A stretch of DNA of 64,000 nucleotides from Nocardia nova (GTDB taxonomy: Bacteria; Actinomycetota; Actinomycetes; Mycobacteriales; Mycobacteriaceae). Of this stretch, positions 15,540 through 23,739 are shown one piece after another; position 1 is the first letter of the stretch, and each line of letters starts with the position of its first letter. Location: contig NZ_PSZE01000026.1 of NCBI RefSeq assembly GCF_002933465.1, positions 33,462 to 97,461 of the forward strand. The letters run 5' to 3'. The translations under genes and the position numbers were made by a program. The notes beneath the pieces are model-generated. The model did no database searches and had not been told where the DNA came from. It saw only the letters and a program-made list of their open reading frames with translations.

Positions 15540-16439
15540 TTAGCTGAGCGCGGCCCATCCTTTCCACGGTCGCTCGTCCATCCCGCCTCGAATGGACCTG
15601 AGCCGGTGATCGGCTTGGTCTCGCCAATCAGGGTTGGTCGAGGCTGTCTGCACTGCCATCGTCGTCATCCGGAACTCCCGGATGTCCCGCAGCAGCTCGA
15701 AGCCCTCCCACGTCGTGACGTCATACCCGTAGACATCGCAGAACTCGCCGTACTGTTTCGCGCTGATCCAGTCGAAGGACGTCCACTTGATCGCCGTGTG
15801 CACCAGATCCCACTCAGGCGGCCCGATGGAGGTCCGCTCCAAGTCGAGAAGGATCACGCGGTCGTCGTCAGCAGCTACGACGTTGCCCACCCAGGCGTCA
15901 CCGTGGATCACGCACCACGGCAACCCTTCTGGCAGTTCGCCCCACCGCCGTTGCAGTTCCGCCAAGTGCTCGAACATCCATTGTCGGTCGTCGTCTGAAA
16001 GAACGGTTGCCGCCTTGATCCTGTCTTCGAGGCGAACGAAAGGCGCGACCTCGCCAAGCATGAAATCCGCCGGCGGTGCCAGCGCGTGAAGCTGCTTGAG
16101 TGCAGCGGCAACCTGAGCAGGTGTGCCGTGGTGATGAGGTGGCAGCTCTCGCCAGAACGTCACCGACCGGTTGTCGACCTCAACGGGCTGTTCCACGTTC
16201 GGAACGGCCCGTATGGCGGATATGCCGGAGGTCTCCAGCCACCGCGCGACGTTGACCTCACGCTGAGCGGCGGCATACTGGCCTGGTCGGCTGATGCGTG
16301 CCACCACGCTACCCGGCAGCCGGTAGATGGCGTTCTCGCTCCGATGAATCAACTCTGCGCCATCTGCGTCGTGACCGACCTTCGCGCAGGCGGCACGAAG
16401 GATGCGGAGCGAATCGTTTGCGGTTGACTCGGCGGTCAT
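15540..16439 (-). CDS. APH-fold phosphotransferase
   Basis: 299 aa of the aminoglycoside phosphotransferase/choline kinase fold. The nucleotide-site segment VVARISRPGQ is followed by the catalytic loop CVIHGDAWVGNVV (HGDxxxxN) and the metal-binding DLERTSIGPPEWDL. The substrate is unknown; many such proteins phosphorylate small molecules rather than antibiotics. It follows the XRE/TPR regulator with a 4-bp ATGA overlap, so the two are co-transcribed. It is counted as part of the radical SAM cassette by position and coupling. Confidence 0.82.
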   Translation of the reverse strand: MTAESTANDSLRILRAACAKVGHDADGAELIHRSENAIYRLPGSVVARISRPGQYAAAQREVNVARWLETSGISAIRAVPNVEQPVEVDNRSVTFWRELPPHHHGTPAQVAAALKQLHALAPPADFMLGEVAPFVRLEDRIKAATVLSDDDRQWMFEHLAELQRRWGELPEGLPWCVIHGDAWVGNVVAADDDRVILLDLERTSIGPPEWDLVHTAIKWTSFDWISAKQYGEFCDVYGYDVTTWEGFELLRDIREFRMTTMAVQTASTNPDWRDQADHRLRSIRGGMDERPWKGWAALS

Positions 16440-17872
16440 ACACCCGCCACAGTGGCGCTGATCTGGGTTCGAAGTTCTTCGACTTCGGTTGTCTTGCTGT
16501 GCTGTTCGGACAATCCGGCCAGCTCGCGCAGATCGTCGGCTGCCCGTCGTGACCGAATGTGTCCGGCATCGAGGAGCGCAGCGTTCCCGAAGGCTGTGGC
16601 CTCGTCCGGATCACCGATCGCCATCGTGAGCGACGCCAATTTGATCCCCGAAATCGCCTTGGACCGAACGTACGCTTCGGTGTGGCCCTCTACCGCCGTC
16701 TGAAGTCGCGAGCGCGCCTCGCTGACGAAGTGGCCCTGAAGCGCCAGGTCGAACAGTGCGTGGCCGGTATCGCCAGAGTGCTGCGCTGCGTCGTAGTAAC
16801 TCATCCAAGGTGGATCGTTCTGCGGTGCGGAATGGGCAAACTCCTCGTCGGCCTGCCCAACCGCTTGAGCTGCTTCTTCTACCCGATGCAGTTTGGCGAG
16901 TGCCCGTGCCCTTGCCGAATGCAGCATGGCGCGTTCGGTCGCTGTCAGTCGGTCAGAGCGCACCATCGCGAGTTCGATGTAGGTCAGTCCGTCGTCCGCA
17001 CTGCCGCACCAGATCGCCTGGCGAGCCATTGACGAGAGCACCTTGCCACGTAGGTGCCAGTCGCCGGCCTCCTCGGCGCATGTCCAAGCCAGCCGGAACA
17101 TGCTTCGAGCGTCGGCGTGGGCGTAGGCGTCGAAGGCCATGAACGCCGCGGTATGACCGAGGAACCCGACAGCGCTTTGGAGGTCGGTTCGATGCTTCTC
17201 CGAACAGTTGGCGTTCAGGAGGGTCACGGCGTAGCGGAGCTGCGCACCGACCGCTTCTCGAACGAGCCCACCTCCGTAGGTGTGGTCCCAGGTGCTGAAC
17301 TCGCGCGCAGTTCGCCGTATCTGTTCGATCTCGGTCGGGCCGACCAGGGACGGCACCGGGGTTGGCTCCAGCGTGTTCAGCAACTCAAGCAGCGGTGCGG
17401 CAGCCCCCGTCACTGTGACGCCGAGGGCGGCACGTAGAAAATCCTGGCGCTTCACGTCTTCGAGCGTAGCGATCACAGCCCCTGGCAGCTTGAACCACAG
17501 CAGTTCCGGAGGGACGTTCAGAGTTTCAGCCCAGCGCCGCAGCTTGGACAAATTTTCTGGAGCTGGCCCGTTCTCCAATCGACTGAGCTGCGCCTGTGTC
17601 ACGCCAAGCCACTCCGCAACCCGATCTTGCGGCAGAGGCTGCCGATGGTACGGGTGGAATCGGTAGGCGTAGATCACGCGACCCATGTGCCACGTAGCGA
17701 GCGCATCGCGCATCTGGTCGGTCTGCCAGAACGCGAGTGGCACGGCCGGAGGCTGATGCAGTTCGCGGCGAGCACCGAGAGTACAAGGGCCGCATAGTGA
17801 TTCGCCGTTATAGCTGTTGAGCCTGCTCCCGCAGCGGGCGCAGTAGCGCTGCTGGTCGGGTACGCGCGTCAT
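16436..17872 (-). CDS. Zinc-ribbon/XRE/TPR transcriptional regulator
   Basis: 478 aa in three parts. An N-terminal zinc ribbon (CARCGSRLNSYNGESLCGPC, residues about 11-30). A XRE-type HTH around residues 80-125 (LPQDRVAEWLGVTQAQLSRL, ENGPAPENLSKLRRW). A long helical TPR-like C-terminal domain that probably senses a peptide or small ligand. Actinobacterial regulators of this build usually control neighbouring genes. It is divergent from the kinase-radical SAM-cupin operon, with a palindrome midway between the two starts, and is the natural candidate to bind it. The start at 17872 puts the zinc ribbon at the very N-terminus. Confidence 0.85.
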   Translation of the reverse strand: MTRVPDQQRYCARCGSRLNSYNGESLCGPCTLGARRELHQPPAVPLAFWQTDQMRDALATWHMGRVIYAYRFHPYHRQPLPQDRVAEWLGVTQAQLSRLENGPAPENLSKLRRWAETLNVPPELLWFKLPGAVIATLEDVKRQDFLRAALGVTVTGAAAPLLELLNTLEPTPVPSLVGPTEIEQIRRTAREFSTWDHTYGGGLVREAVGAQLRYAVTLLNANCSEKHRTDLQSAVGFLGHTAAFMAFDAYAHADARSMFRLAWTCAEEAGDWHLRGKVLSSMARQAIWCGSADDGLTYIELAMVRSDRLTATERAMLHSARARALAKLHRVEEAAQAVGQADEEFAHSAPQNDPPWMSYYDAAQHSGDTGHALFDLALQGHFVSEARSRLQTAVEGHTEAYVRSKAISGIKLASLTMAIGDPDEATAFGNAALLDAGHIRSRRAADDLRELAGLSEQHSKTTEVEELRTQISATVAGV

Positions 17873-17957
17873 GGGGCCGCTCCGGTTTTGGTCGTTGGGG
17901 CACCCTTACCACCCCGTTTGCCCTGGTCGAACGACGCTACCACCGGATTTTCCGGAT

Positions 17958-17980
17958 GGATATACATTTCATGTATACCG
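17958..17980. promoter_or_regulatory. Operator A of the radical SAM cassette
   Basis: ATATAC-N7-GTATAC (17960-17978) followed by CG, inside a perfect palindrome TATACAT-TTC-ATGTATA. It lies almost exactly midway (97-98 bp) between the starts of the XRE/TPR gene and the kinase gene. The same ATATAC-N7-GTATACCG string occurs at 23372-23392, in the other divergent promoter region of this cassette. Confidence 0.7.
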
Positions 17981-18066
17981 CGCATTCGCCGTGGTCGTGG
18001 TGGCATGTCGGCCCGAAACCGACCCTGGGGACCGGACACACCCGGTCCTATCGAAAGGGGTTGGCC

Positions 18067-18750
18067 ATGCCATTGAGCCTGGTAGTGCCCATATTCGGCC
18101 CACCGGCCGCAGGAAAAACAACGCTCACGCTCCAGCTCGGTCTGTCGCCAGGCCGGACCATTTTCCGTCTGCGCGAACACGTTCCGAAAGAGGTACTTGC
18201 CGCCACTGCTACGGATAGCGCTCGCTTGGGCTGGATTGACGAGTTCACCGTGGCCGATGCGCTCCGTGCCTACTTCGCGAACGTCCAGGCCGATTCCACG
18301 GTGCACACGGTACTCCTGGACAACTTTCCCGGTTCCGGCTCTCAGGTAAGCCAACTGCTTGCAACGGTCTGGCCGCTTCTGCCACGAGTCCATATCGAAC
18401 CGGTCGAGATCGTCACGGACGCACGAACATTGAAGCAGCGCGCCCGTAACCGCAAGGTCTGTCACCGGTGCGAACACGACCCGATTCACGATCCTCGGCT
18501 GCCTGCTGTACCTGCGCAGGACGACGATTGGGCATGTAGCCGATGCGGCGGCCTGCTCCATCCGAGGCGCGGCGATTCACCGCGGCTGTTCAAAGCCCGG
18601 CTCCAGCGTTACCACCAAGCGGCCGAAGGTATCCGGGAGGGTTTTGCCGCCTCCGGCCTGGCGGTCACGCAGCTCGATACCACCAACACCATCGACGGCG
18701 CAGCCAATCTGCTTGCACCGCTACTTATTTCACGGAGTCCAGTGTCATGA
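18067..18750 (+). CDS. NMP-kinase-like enzyme with zinc lid
   Basis: 227 aa. P-loop GPPAAGKTTLTLQL at the N-terminus (residues 11-19 form Walker A). LLDNFPGSGSQ at about 86-96 corresponds to the LLDGFPRTxxQ block of adenylate kinases. A lid carries two zinc pairs (CHRCEHDP and CSRCGG). This points to a nucleoside monophosphate kinase fold with an unknown acceptor. The ATG at 18067 has GAAAGGGG 9 nt upstream. It is the first gene of the operon with radical SAM and cupin; its TGA overlaps the next ATG. The host adenylate kinase should be elsewhere, so this is a specialised paralogue. Confidence 0.8.
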   Translation: MPLSLVVPIFGPPAAGKTTLTLQLGLSPGRTIFRLREHVPKEVLAATATDSARLGWIDEFTVADALRAYFANVQADSTVHTVLLDNFPGSGSQVSQLLATVWPLLPRVHIEPVEIVTDARTLKQRARNRKVCHRCEHDPIHDPRLPAVPAQDDDWACSRCGGLLHPRRGDSPRLFKARLQRYHQAAEGIREGFAASGLAVTQLDTTNTIDGAANLLAPLLISRSPVS

Positions 18751-19892
18751 CGAGTACCAACCTGCCCATGCCGTCGCTGAAGCTGAGCGGCAACGGCTAC
18801 GGCCACGCCCGGATGCCCAGGGGCGGAAACGTCCCCGAGCCGCAGAAGATCGACCGTGTGGCGTACGGGCGGTTCCGCAACGTCTACCTCTACATCACCG
18901 AGGCCTGTCAACTGCGCTGTGAGCACTGCTACATGGGCGAACGTCTGGAGCGGGCGTTGAAAATGCCACTCCCGAAGATCGTCGACACGCTCACCACCTG
19001 GCGCCGGCTGGGTGGGAGCAAATTGACCATCCTCGGTGGCGAACCGACGCTGCACCCGCATTACTGCGAGGTGATCCGGCTCAGTCGGCAACTCGGCTAC
19101 GAGCACGTCATCACCACGACGAACGCGCAGAAGCCCGCGCTTCGCCGATTCCGTCAGCTCGCGCCGGATGACTTCGCCTACGTCCAAGTCAGTCTCGATG
19201 GCGGCAGCCGGGAGACGCACGATGCCGTGCGCGGGTCTGGCACGTTTGACGAGGCGATGGAAACCACGCGCGAGCTGGCCGAACGCGGCTTCGATGTTCG
19301 GATCATCTGCACCGTCAACAAGGCCAACGAGCGAGATGTCTTGCAGCTCCTCGACATTGCGGACGTGTTGGGCGTCAACCTGGTGAAGTTTCACGTCTTC
19401 TCGACCATCGGCACTGGCCACGGCAACGCTGACATGGCCATGACGCCGCCGGAATGGGTGGGCTTCTGCGATCGGCTGAGCGAAGTTGCGCCGCAGTACA
19501 AGACGCGGGTGTGGTATCAGCCGACGTACGCCCGTGTCAGCGACATGGAGCGCTACGCCGCCGAGGGCTACCAGGGATGTATCGGCCGCACGCTGGACCG
19601 GATCTCCATTTTCCCGGACGGTCGGTGTTACGTCTGCTCGTACTTGTTCGACACCGACTTGTACTTCGCGCAGATGGTCGACGGCCACGTCCAGCTCAAC
19701 CACGGCGTCAACGAGTTCGATCTGTTCACGCAGCCGCTCGTTGAAAGTGCTTGTGGTGGTTGCAAGGCGGGAGCCTGTCTGGGTGGCTGCCCGGCCGAAG
19801 AGGTCGTGATGGGCCAATCCTCCTGTGCGGCCTACGACGACATCGTGCCGGTCTGCCGCCTCTGGAAATCCAGCGCGAAGCCTGAGGAGTGA
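18747..19892 (+). CDS. Radical SAM protein with C-terminal SPASM-like Cys cluster
   Basis: 381 aa. The radical SAM cluster motif CQLRCEHC is at residues 54-61 (Cys 54, 58, 61). LGGEPTLHPHYCEV is the GGE motif binding SAM. A second Cys-rich region near the C-terminus (CGGCKAGACLGGCP, about 336-349, with flanking cysteines CIGRTLDR and CYVCSYLF) looks like a SPASM or twitch domain for auxiliary Fe-S clusters, as in peptide- or protein-modifying radical SAM enzymes. Its substrate is unknown. Start by ATGA overlap with the kinase; the cupin gene follows after 5 bp. Confidence 0.88.
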   Translation: MTSTNLPMPSLKLSGNGYGHARMPRGGNVPEPQKIDRVAYGRFRNVYLYITEACQLRCEHCYMGERLERALKMPLPKIVDTLTTWRRLGGSKLTILGGEPTLHPHYCEVIRLSRQLGYEHVITTTNAQKPALRRFRQLAPDDFAYVQVSLDGGSRETHDAVRGSGTFDEAMETTRELAERGFDVRIICTVNKANERDVLQLLDIADVLGVNLVKFHVFSTIGTGHGNADMAMTPPEWVGFCDRLSEVAPQYKTRVWYQPTYARVSDMERYAAEGYQGCIGRTLDRISIFPDGRCYVCSYLFDTDLYFAQMVDGHVQLNHGVNEFDLFTQPLVESACGGCKAGACLGGCPAEEVVMGQSSCAAYDDIVPVCRLWKSSAKPEE

Positions 19893-19897
19893 CACCG

Positions 19898-20551
19898 ATG
19901 GATGACATGGACCGAGTGGTCGAAGAGCTGTGCTGGATCGATTGGCACGACATCGATGAAGTTGAGGTGATGTGTCGGGCTGCCCTCGATGAACTGGTGG
20001 CGAATCCGAGCATCGTTCGGGGCCGGCTGGCCGACCTCGTGAATCGGCCGGAGCTGCTGAAGCTGTGCGAGCACTACGACGTCCTGGACAAAATCGTGCT
20101 GGCCAGCGAGGACGATCCGGGCGTGCGGGTGCGGCTTCACGTGTTCCTGCCGGGGTACTTCGACCGGCCACATAACCACCGTTGGAGCTACGCCAGCAAG
20201 ATTCTGCGGGGGCACTACCGGCATTACCTGTTCGGCAACGCCGAACTGGACGAACAAGTGGAGCCGGACAAGTTGCCCGTGCTGCACGTTCGTGAGGAGC
20301 CGGTGGGCGCCACGTACGCCCTGCATCACTCGATGGTGCACGCCGTCGTCGCCGAGCCGTTCACCGCGAGCCTCGTCGTCCGCGGGCCAGCGGTGAAAGA
20401 CAAGTTCCTGGTCATGGATCGGCACACGAACGAGGCGTGGTGGCAGTTCGGGGCGAAGGATGAATCCAAAGCGGATGCCAAAAAGAAGCAGATGAGCCGG
20501 GCGCGGTTCGCGGAGGTGACGGGGTGGCTGGAGGAGTGGGGCGTAGCGTGA
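19898..20551 (+). CDS. Cupin / cysteine-dioxygenase-like protein
   Basis: 217 aa. The metal-site segment LPGYFDRPHNHRWSYASKIL with HxH, then GHYRHYLFG and ALHHSMVHAVV, fits a double-stranded beta-helix (cupin) protein similar in layout to cysteine dioxygenase-like enzymes. It may oxidise or bind a product of the radical SAM step; this is inference. ATG 19898 is chosen because GAGGAG lies 9 nt upstream, overlapping the radical SAM stop. It is the last gene of the operon and is followed by a strong terminator. Confidence 0.72.
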   Translation: MDDMDRVVEELCWIDWHDIDEVEVMCRAALDELVANPSIVRGRLADLVNRPELLKLCEHYDVLDKIVLASEDDPGVRVRLHVFLPGYFDRPHNHRWSYASKILRGHYRHYLFGNAELDEQVEPDKLPVLHVREEPVGATYALHHSMVHAVVAEPFTASLVVRGPAVKDKFLVMDRHTNEAWWQFGAKDESKADAKKKQMSRARFAEVTGWLEEWGVA

Positions 20552-20560
20552 ACTGCTGAC

Positions 20561-20602
20561 AAAAGGCCACTATCCTACCGACTGGCGGATAGTGGCCTTT
20601 TT
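20561..20602 (+). terminator. Terminator of kinase-radical SAM-cupin operon
   Basis: Perfect 15-bp stem: AAAAGGCCACTATCC (20561-20575) and GGATAGTGGCCTTTT (20587-20601), 11-nt loop, ending in a T-run. It starts 10 bp after the cupin stop and may work in both directions. Confidence 0.9.
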
Positions 20603-20729
20603 GGCGATATTGCAGTACTAGCAGGCCGTTTGATGCTCCATTTATTAAATCACCATTAAATGGTAATTGAAATGTCAGCCATTTCGGGCTATTTGTATTG
20701 TCAGGTCACTATTTAGATGTTATGGTAAG

Positions 20730-20754
20730 AATCTACTACTGATAGTAGTAGATT
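20730..20754. promoter_or_regulatory. 25-bp perfect palindrome upstream of Cys-motif small gene
   Basis: AATCTACTACT (20730-20740), spacer GAT, AGTAGTAGATT (20744-20754). It ends 61 bp before the next start codon, a good place for an operator. A shorter palindrome ACCATT-A-AATGGT lies about 80 bp further upstream. No T-run follows, so terminator function is unlikely. Confidence 0.55.
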
Positions 20755-20815
20755 CCGAATAGGCGCAATTCCCGCGCGAGAACGACCTCGCACATCCCCT
20801 TGAGAGGATATGGAA

Positions 20816-21160
20816 ATGGCAGGCCATTCGTACGAACCCGGTTGTCCGTGCTCCTCGTGCAAACGAGGTTGGCAGCCGCCGCACCAGAGGCGGCAGTCGC
20901 AGCCCAAGAAGAGTCGGCAGCGGCAACCCAAGAAGCGCCCCAGCAACTGGAGCGAGCCGATGGGCGGCGGTGATGCGGATGGAAATCCGCTCACGGTCTC
21001 ATTCGGCTCGGGGCAAAGGGAGGGTGAAACCATGTTGGGTGACGGCGATCGCAGTGAGGTGAACTTTCTCGATCACCCCAACCACGACCACTACGGCTCG
21101 GGGAGCGGTCCCAACAACAACGGCACCAATCGCGGCCAGTACAACGGTCGCGGGCGGTAA
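20816..21160 (+). CDS. Small basic protein with CPCSSC motif
   Basis: 114 aa, unknown family. The N-terminus carries CPCSSCKRGWQPP, a possible metal site, followed by a very basic Gln/Lys/Arg/Pro tract and a Gly/Asn/Asp/His-rich tail. ATG 20816 has GAGAGG 8 nt upstream. The mixed low-complexity composition suggests a disordered nucleic-acid-binding or structural protein. Its position just after the radical SAM operon makes it worth testing as a substrate, but nothing in the sequence proves that. Confidence 0.55.
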   Translation: MAGHSYEPGCPCSSCKRGWQPPHQRRQSQPKKSRQRQPKKRPSNWSEPMGGGDADGNPLTVSFGSGQREGETMLGDGDRSEVNFLDHPNHDHYGSGSGPNNNGTNRGQYNGRGR

Positions 21161-21264
21161 TCCCTCACCTTCTCCCATCCTGAGAGTGATATAAAACCTC
21201 TTCACCCTGAGCATGGTGCAAAACTGCTCAATCACTACCTTATGGGTATGGACTGAATATTATT

Positions 21265-21525
21265 ATGGAAATATCACGAGAAGACCAAATCAAATTCGCA
21301 AAAGACATCCTTATCCTAACGGAGGCTGCAAAAGATGATCCTGTGCAATTGGATCGCCTACGCGGACTCGTGTCATTGTTGGTTTCATGGGTTGGAGAAG
21401 ATAACGGTGTAGCGGTGAATTTGAGTGAATATATAGGTGAGTTAACCGCAGTTGCCCAGGGTAAAGGCGACGTCGAGTGGAGAGACGAGTTCAAAAAGAA
21501 CTTAGATCAGGAGATCAACGCATAG
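21265..21525 (+). CDS. Small hypothetical protein
   Basis: 86 aa, acidic, mostly helical in appearance (REDQIKFAKDILILTEAAKD). No family recognised. The DNA is AT-rich compared with flanking genes. The start at 21265 has only a weak Shine-Dalgarno, so it is supported mainly by length and composition. Confidence 0.5.
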   Translation: MEISREDQIKFAKDILILTEAAKDDPVQLDRLRGLVSLLVSWVGEDNGVAVNLSEYIGELTAVAQGKGDVEWRDEFKKNLDQEINA

Positions 21526-21541
21526 AGGTCGACTCTAGGAG

Positions 21542-21838
21542 TTACCGACCTTTTTCAGTTTCCACCAGTCGCTTCGTCGCCTCATCGAGGCGACGATATT
21601 TTTCCTCGGTGTTGTAACCATCGTAGTGATTATCGCCCAGCGGCACGTGATCGAACAGAGGCAGATCATTAGGTCGAATGTGCCAGCCTGCCGGACCTGT
21701 CGGCAGCCATACGGTGACGACAGTTGGAGCATCGGGTTCTTCAGGATCGGTCACTCGCACGCTCGGGTAGACGGCGGCAAGATGGGCTACCAGATGCGCC
21801 CGCTCCCGATATACCTGCTCACACATAGTGACCTCCAT
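21542..21838 (-). CDS. Conserved small actinobacterial hypothetical
   Basis: 98 aa. The order AHLVAHLAAVYPSVRVTD, TGPAGWHIRPNDLPLFDHV and YDGYNTEEKYRRLDEATKRL matches a small protein type seen repeatedly in Streptomyces and relatives, often near regulatory or mobile genes. Function unknown. It is convergent with the 86-aa gene and lies between the two halves of the radical SAM cassette. Confidence 0.65.
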   Translation of the reverse strand: MEVTMCEQVYRERAHLVAHLAAVYPSVRVTDPEEPDAPTVVTVWLPTGPAGWHIRPNDLPLFDHVPLGDNHYDGYNTEEKYRRLDEATKRLVETEKGR

Positions 21839-21884
21839 GACGACGTGGGTTTCTTACGATGACACTTCCTTGCCCCGCTGCGGG

Positions 21885-22811
21885 TCAGCTTGCAGCCGGG
21901 CGCTCTACTGTCGGAAGCATCGCCAGAAGTTCAGCCAGCGTTGGCAGCGGGGCCTTCTGAAGTCGTGCGCATCTCAGCGCACCGCTCGCCGAGCCGAGCC
22001 ACATGCTCCGCTGCATCGGCCACCCTGCCCGCAGGCCGTAGACGAGACCAGCCGAAAAGGCGGCACCGGCACAGTGAGTATGGCGAACCTCCACCGGGAA
22101 CGCTGACACCTCAACCAGTTCCGAACAGCTGAGCGCTACTGCACCGTAGGCGCCAGCGGTCACGATCGCCCAGGCTGCTTGCGTCTGATGCAGAACAGAT
22201 CGGGCCAGAGCTGCGGCGTCATTATGTGCAGCGTCATCGACGTTGGTTTGCACCAGGAGGCCGGAGTACCCGCGTACCGCGGCCACCAGTTCAGGCGAGA
22301 GTTCGGAACCTCCGAGATTGAGCAGCAAGGGCACCTCGGCGGCCCGGCCGGCCTCGATCACGCGGAGCGCTGCGACCTCGATCAGCTCGTAGCAGTCCAG
22401 ATAGATGAACGAGGCCCTGGCCAGGGATGAGAGGTCGGCACGCTGCAAACTGGCCACCACATCCGGCACGTACGCGAACCAAGTGCGCGTGTGCTGGTCG
22501 TCGCCAGTCACGACGATCCGCGGCGTGACAAGCTCCGGCCGCGCGGCAACCGCATGTTCGACGTGACGCTCATCGAGCCACCCCCGAACGTAGTGGCCGT
22601 GTTCGTCATCGCCAATATCGTTGGCGATCAGCAGAGCTGGCGCTCCCATAGAGGCAAGTGCCGCCGCTGTCATCGGTCCATCGGCCGCTACCGACCATTC
22701 GATGCTTCGGATTGCCGTCCCGTGGTTGGCAAGCGGGAACTGCGGCACCGTCCACAGTTCCGCCAGCGCCAAGTAGCTGACGCACACCACCGGCCCGGCC
22801 GGGCTGCTCAT
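21885..22811 (-). CDS. PfkB-like kinase with altered catalytic motif
   Basis: 308 aa with the PfkB/ribokinase layout. The C-terminal signature that normally reads DTxGAGDAF is here HTHCAGAAFSAGL (about residues 244-256): the catalytic aspartate position is alanine (residue 250) and the preceding Gly is Cys. The enzyme may be inactive as a kinase or may have changed chemistry. Start ATG 22811 comes 2 bp after the NUDIX stop, so the pair is one operon. Fold assignment is by the overall pattern (LVQTNVDDAAHN, AWAIVTAGAYGAVAL). Confidence 0.75.
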   Translation of the reverse strand: MSSPAGPVVCVSYLALAELWTVPQFPLANHGTAIRSIEWSVAADGPMTAAALASMGAPALLIANDIGDDEHGHYVRGWLDERHVEHAVAARPELVTPRIVVTGDDQHTRTWFAYVPDVVASLQRADLSSLARASFIYLDCYELIEVAALRVIEAGRAAEVPLLLNLGGSELSPELVAAVRGYSGLLVQTNVDDAAHNDAAALARSVLHQTQAAWAIVTAGAYGAVALSCSELVEVSAFPVEVRHTHCAGAAFSAGLVYGLRAGWPMQRSMWLGSASGALRCARLQKAPLPTLAELLAMLPTVERPAAS

Positions 22812-22813
22812 TG

Positions 22814-23281
22814 CTACCAGCCGTAGACGGAGAACGAACGACCGTGGGCGATGTGCTCCATCGCCACTCGGCAGTAGTCGATCATGTGGTCCGGCAAGGT
22901 GTCGGCCGCGAACCATTCGAGCGCGCTGCACTTCTCGGGCTCTCGATTCGTCGGCTCTCCCTGCCACGTACGCACAGTGAAGAAGAAGGCCATCCGACCG
23001 CCGGACGACGAGTTGTGCATGATGTGGCTGAAGTGCACATCACCCGGCGCGATGGTGACGCCGATCTCCTCTTCGGCCTCGCGAATCAGGGCGTCGATCA
23101 CCGATTCGTCGGCTTCGAGGTGGCCGCTCGGCAGGTGCCAGGCTCCATCCTCGAAGCCGGTGTTCTGGCGTTGACCGAACAGCACCTCATTGCCTCGGCG
23201 CAATACGAGATGTGCATCCCCTGTCACCTTGTGGCGCTGGGGCTTTGAGCTGGCGGTCTGCGGAGCAATCGTCTCAGTCAT
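22814..23281 (-). CDS. NUDIX hydrolase
   Basis: 155 aa. A complete NUDIX box GHLEADESVIDALIREAEEE followed by IGV, with GDAHLVLRRGNEVLFGQRQN as the first strands. It probably hydrolyses a nucleotide-linked compound. First gene of the NUDIX-PfkB operon, GAAGGAAC upstream of ATG 23281. Operator B lies about 100 bp upstream, in the divergent promoter region. Confidence 0.88.
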   Translation of the reverse strand: MTETIAPQTASSKPQRHKVTGDAHLVLRRGNEVLFGQRQNTGFEDGAWHLPSGHLEADESVIDALIREAEEEIGVTIAPGDVHFSHIMHNSSSGGRMAFFFTVRTWQGEPTNREPEKCSALEWFAADTLPDHMIDYCRVAMEHIAHGRSFSVYGW

Positions 23282-23369
23282 GAAGTGAAGTTCCTTCTTT
23301 TATAGTAGTTGACCTGCAGTTTTGCGACAAGACGCGAGCAGGCTGAGCTTATTCCCCTCCCGCGCACCG

Positions 23370-23392
23370 CCATATACGCCCGACGTATACCG
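23370..23392. promoter_or_regulatory. Operator B of the radical SAM cassette
   Basis: ATATAC-N7-GTATACCG (23372-23392), same layout as operator A at 17960. It sits about 100 bp from the NUDIX start and about 103 bp from the start of the divergent small gene at 23484, mirroring the geometry of operator A. The seven central bases differ, as expected for an operator with conserved half-sites. Confidence 0.7.
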
Positions 23393-23483
23393 ACCAATGG
23401 GTTCGCGTATGGATGCGGGCGCGTCGGCCATTCACCCTCGTTACCAGGCATTTTGGCCGATTAACGAAACGGAGATGGTGGAC

Positions 23484-23678
23484 ATGCGCCGTGTGCGACA
23501 CATCCACATCGAGTCCGGCGCGCTGAAGCTGGATTACCAAGCCTCAGCCGAACAAGCCCGCCAGGTTGCCGAGGAGCTGGCGAATGGCCTGCTGGCCGCG
23601 CTGGAACTGATCGTCACGGTGGACGACGACGTGCGCGCCGATCTCCCGCTGTTGCCGTGTGCCGAACTCTGGAAATGA
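23484..23678 (+). CDS. Small hypothetical protein
   Basis: 64 aa (MRRVRHIHIESGALKLDYQA start). GGAG lies about 10 nt before ATG 23484; ATG 23475 is an alternative. No family recognised. It heads a run of plus-strand small genes and starts about 100 bp from operator B. Confidence 0.55.
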   Translation: MRRVRHIHIESGALKLDYQASAEQARQVAEELANGLLAALELIVTVDDDVRADLPLLPCAELWK

Positions 23679-23739
23679 GCGCCAAAGCTGTTGCAGCCCA
23701 GAAACTTTAACGAATCATCCGCTGGAGGGAACACAGCCC

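Noticed and set aside
15540..16439. Aminoglycoside resistance gene
   Set aside because: The fold fits APH, but there is no specific match to a resistance enzyme and the genetic context is metabolic, so only the fold is named.
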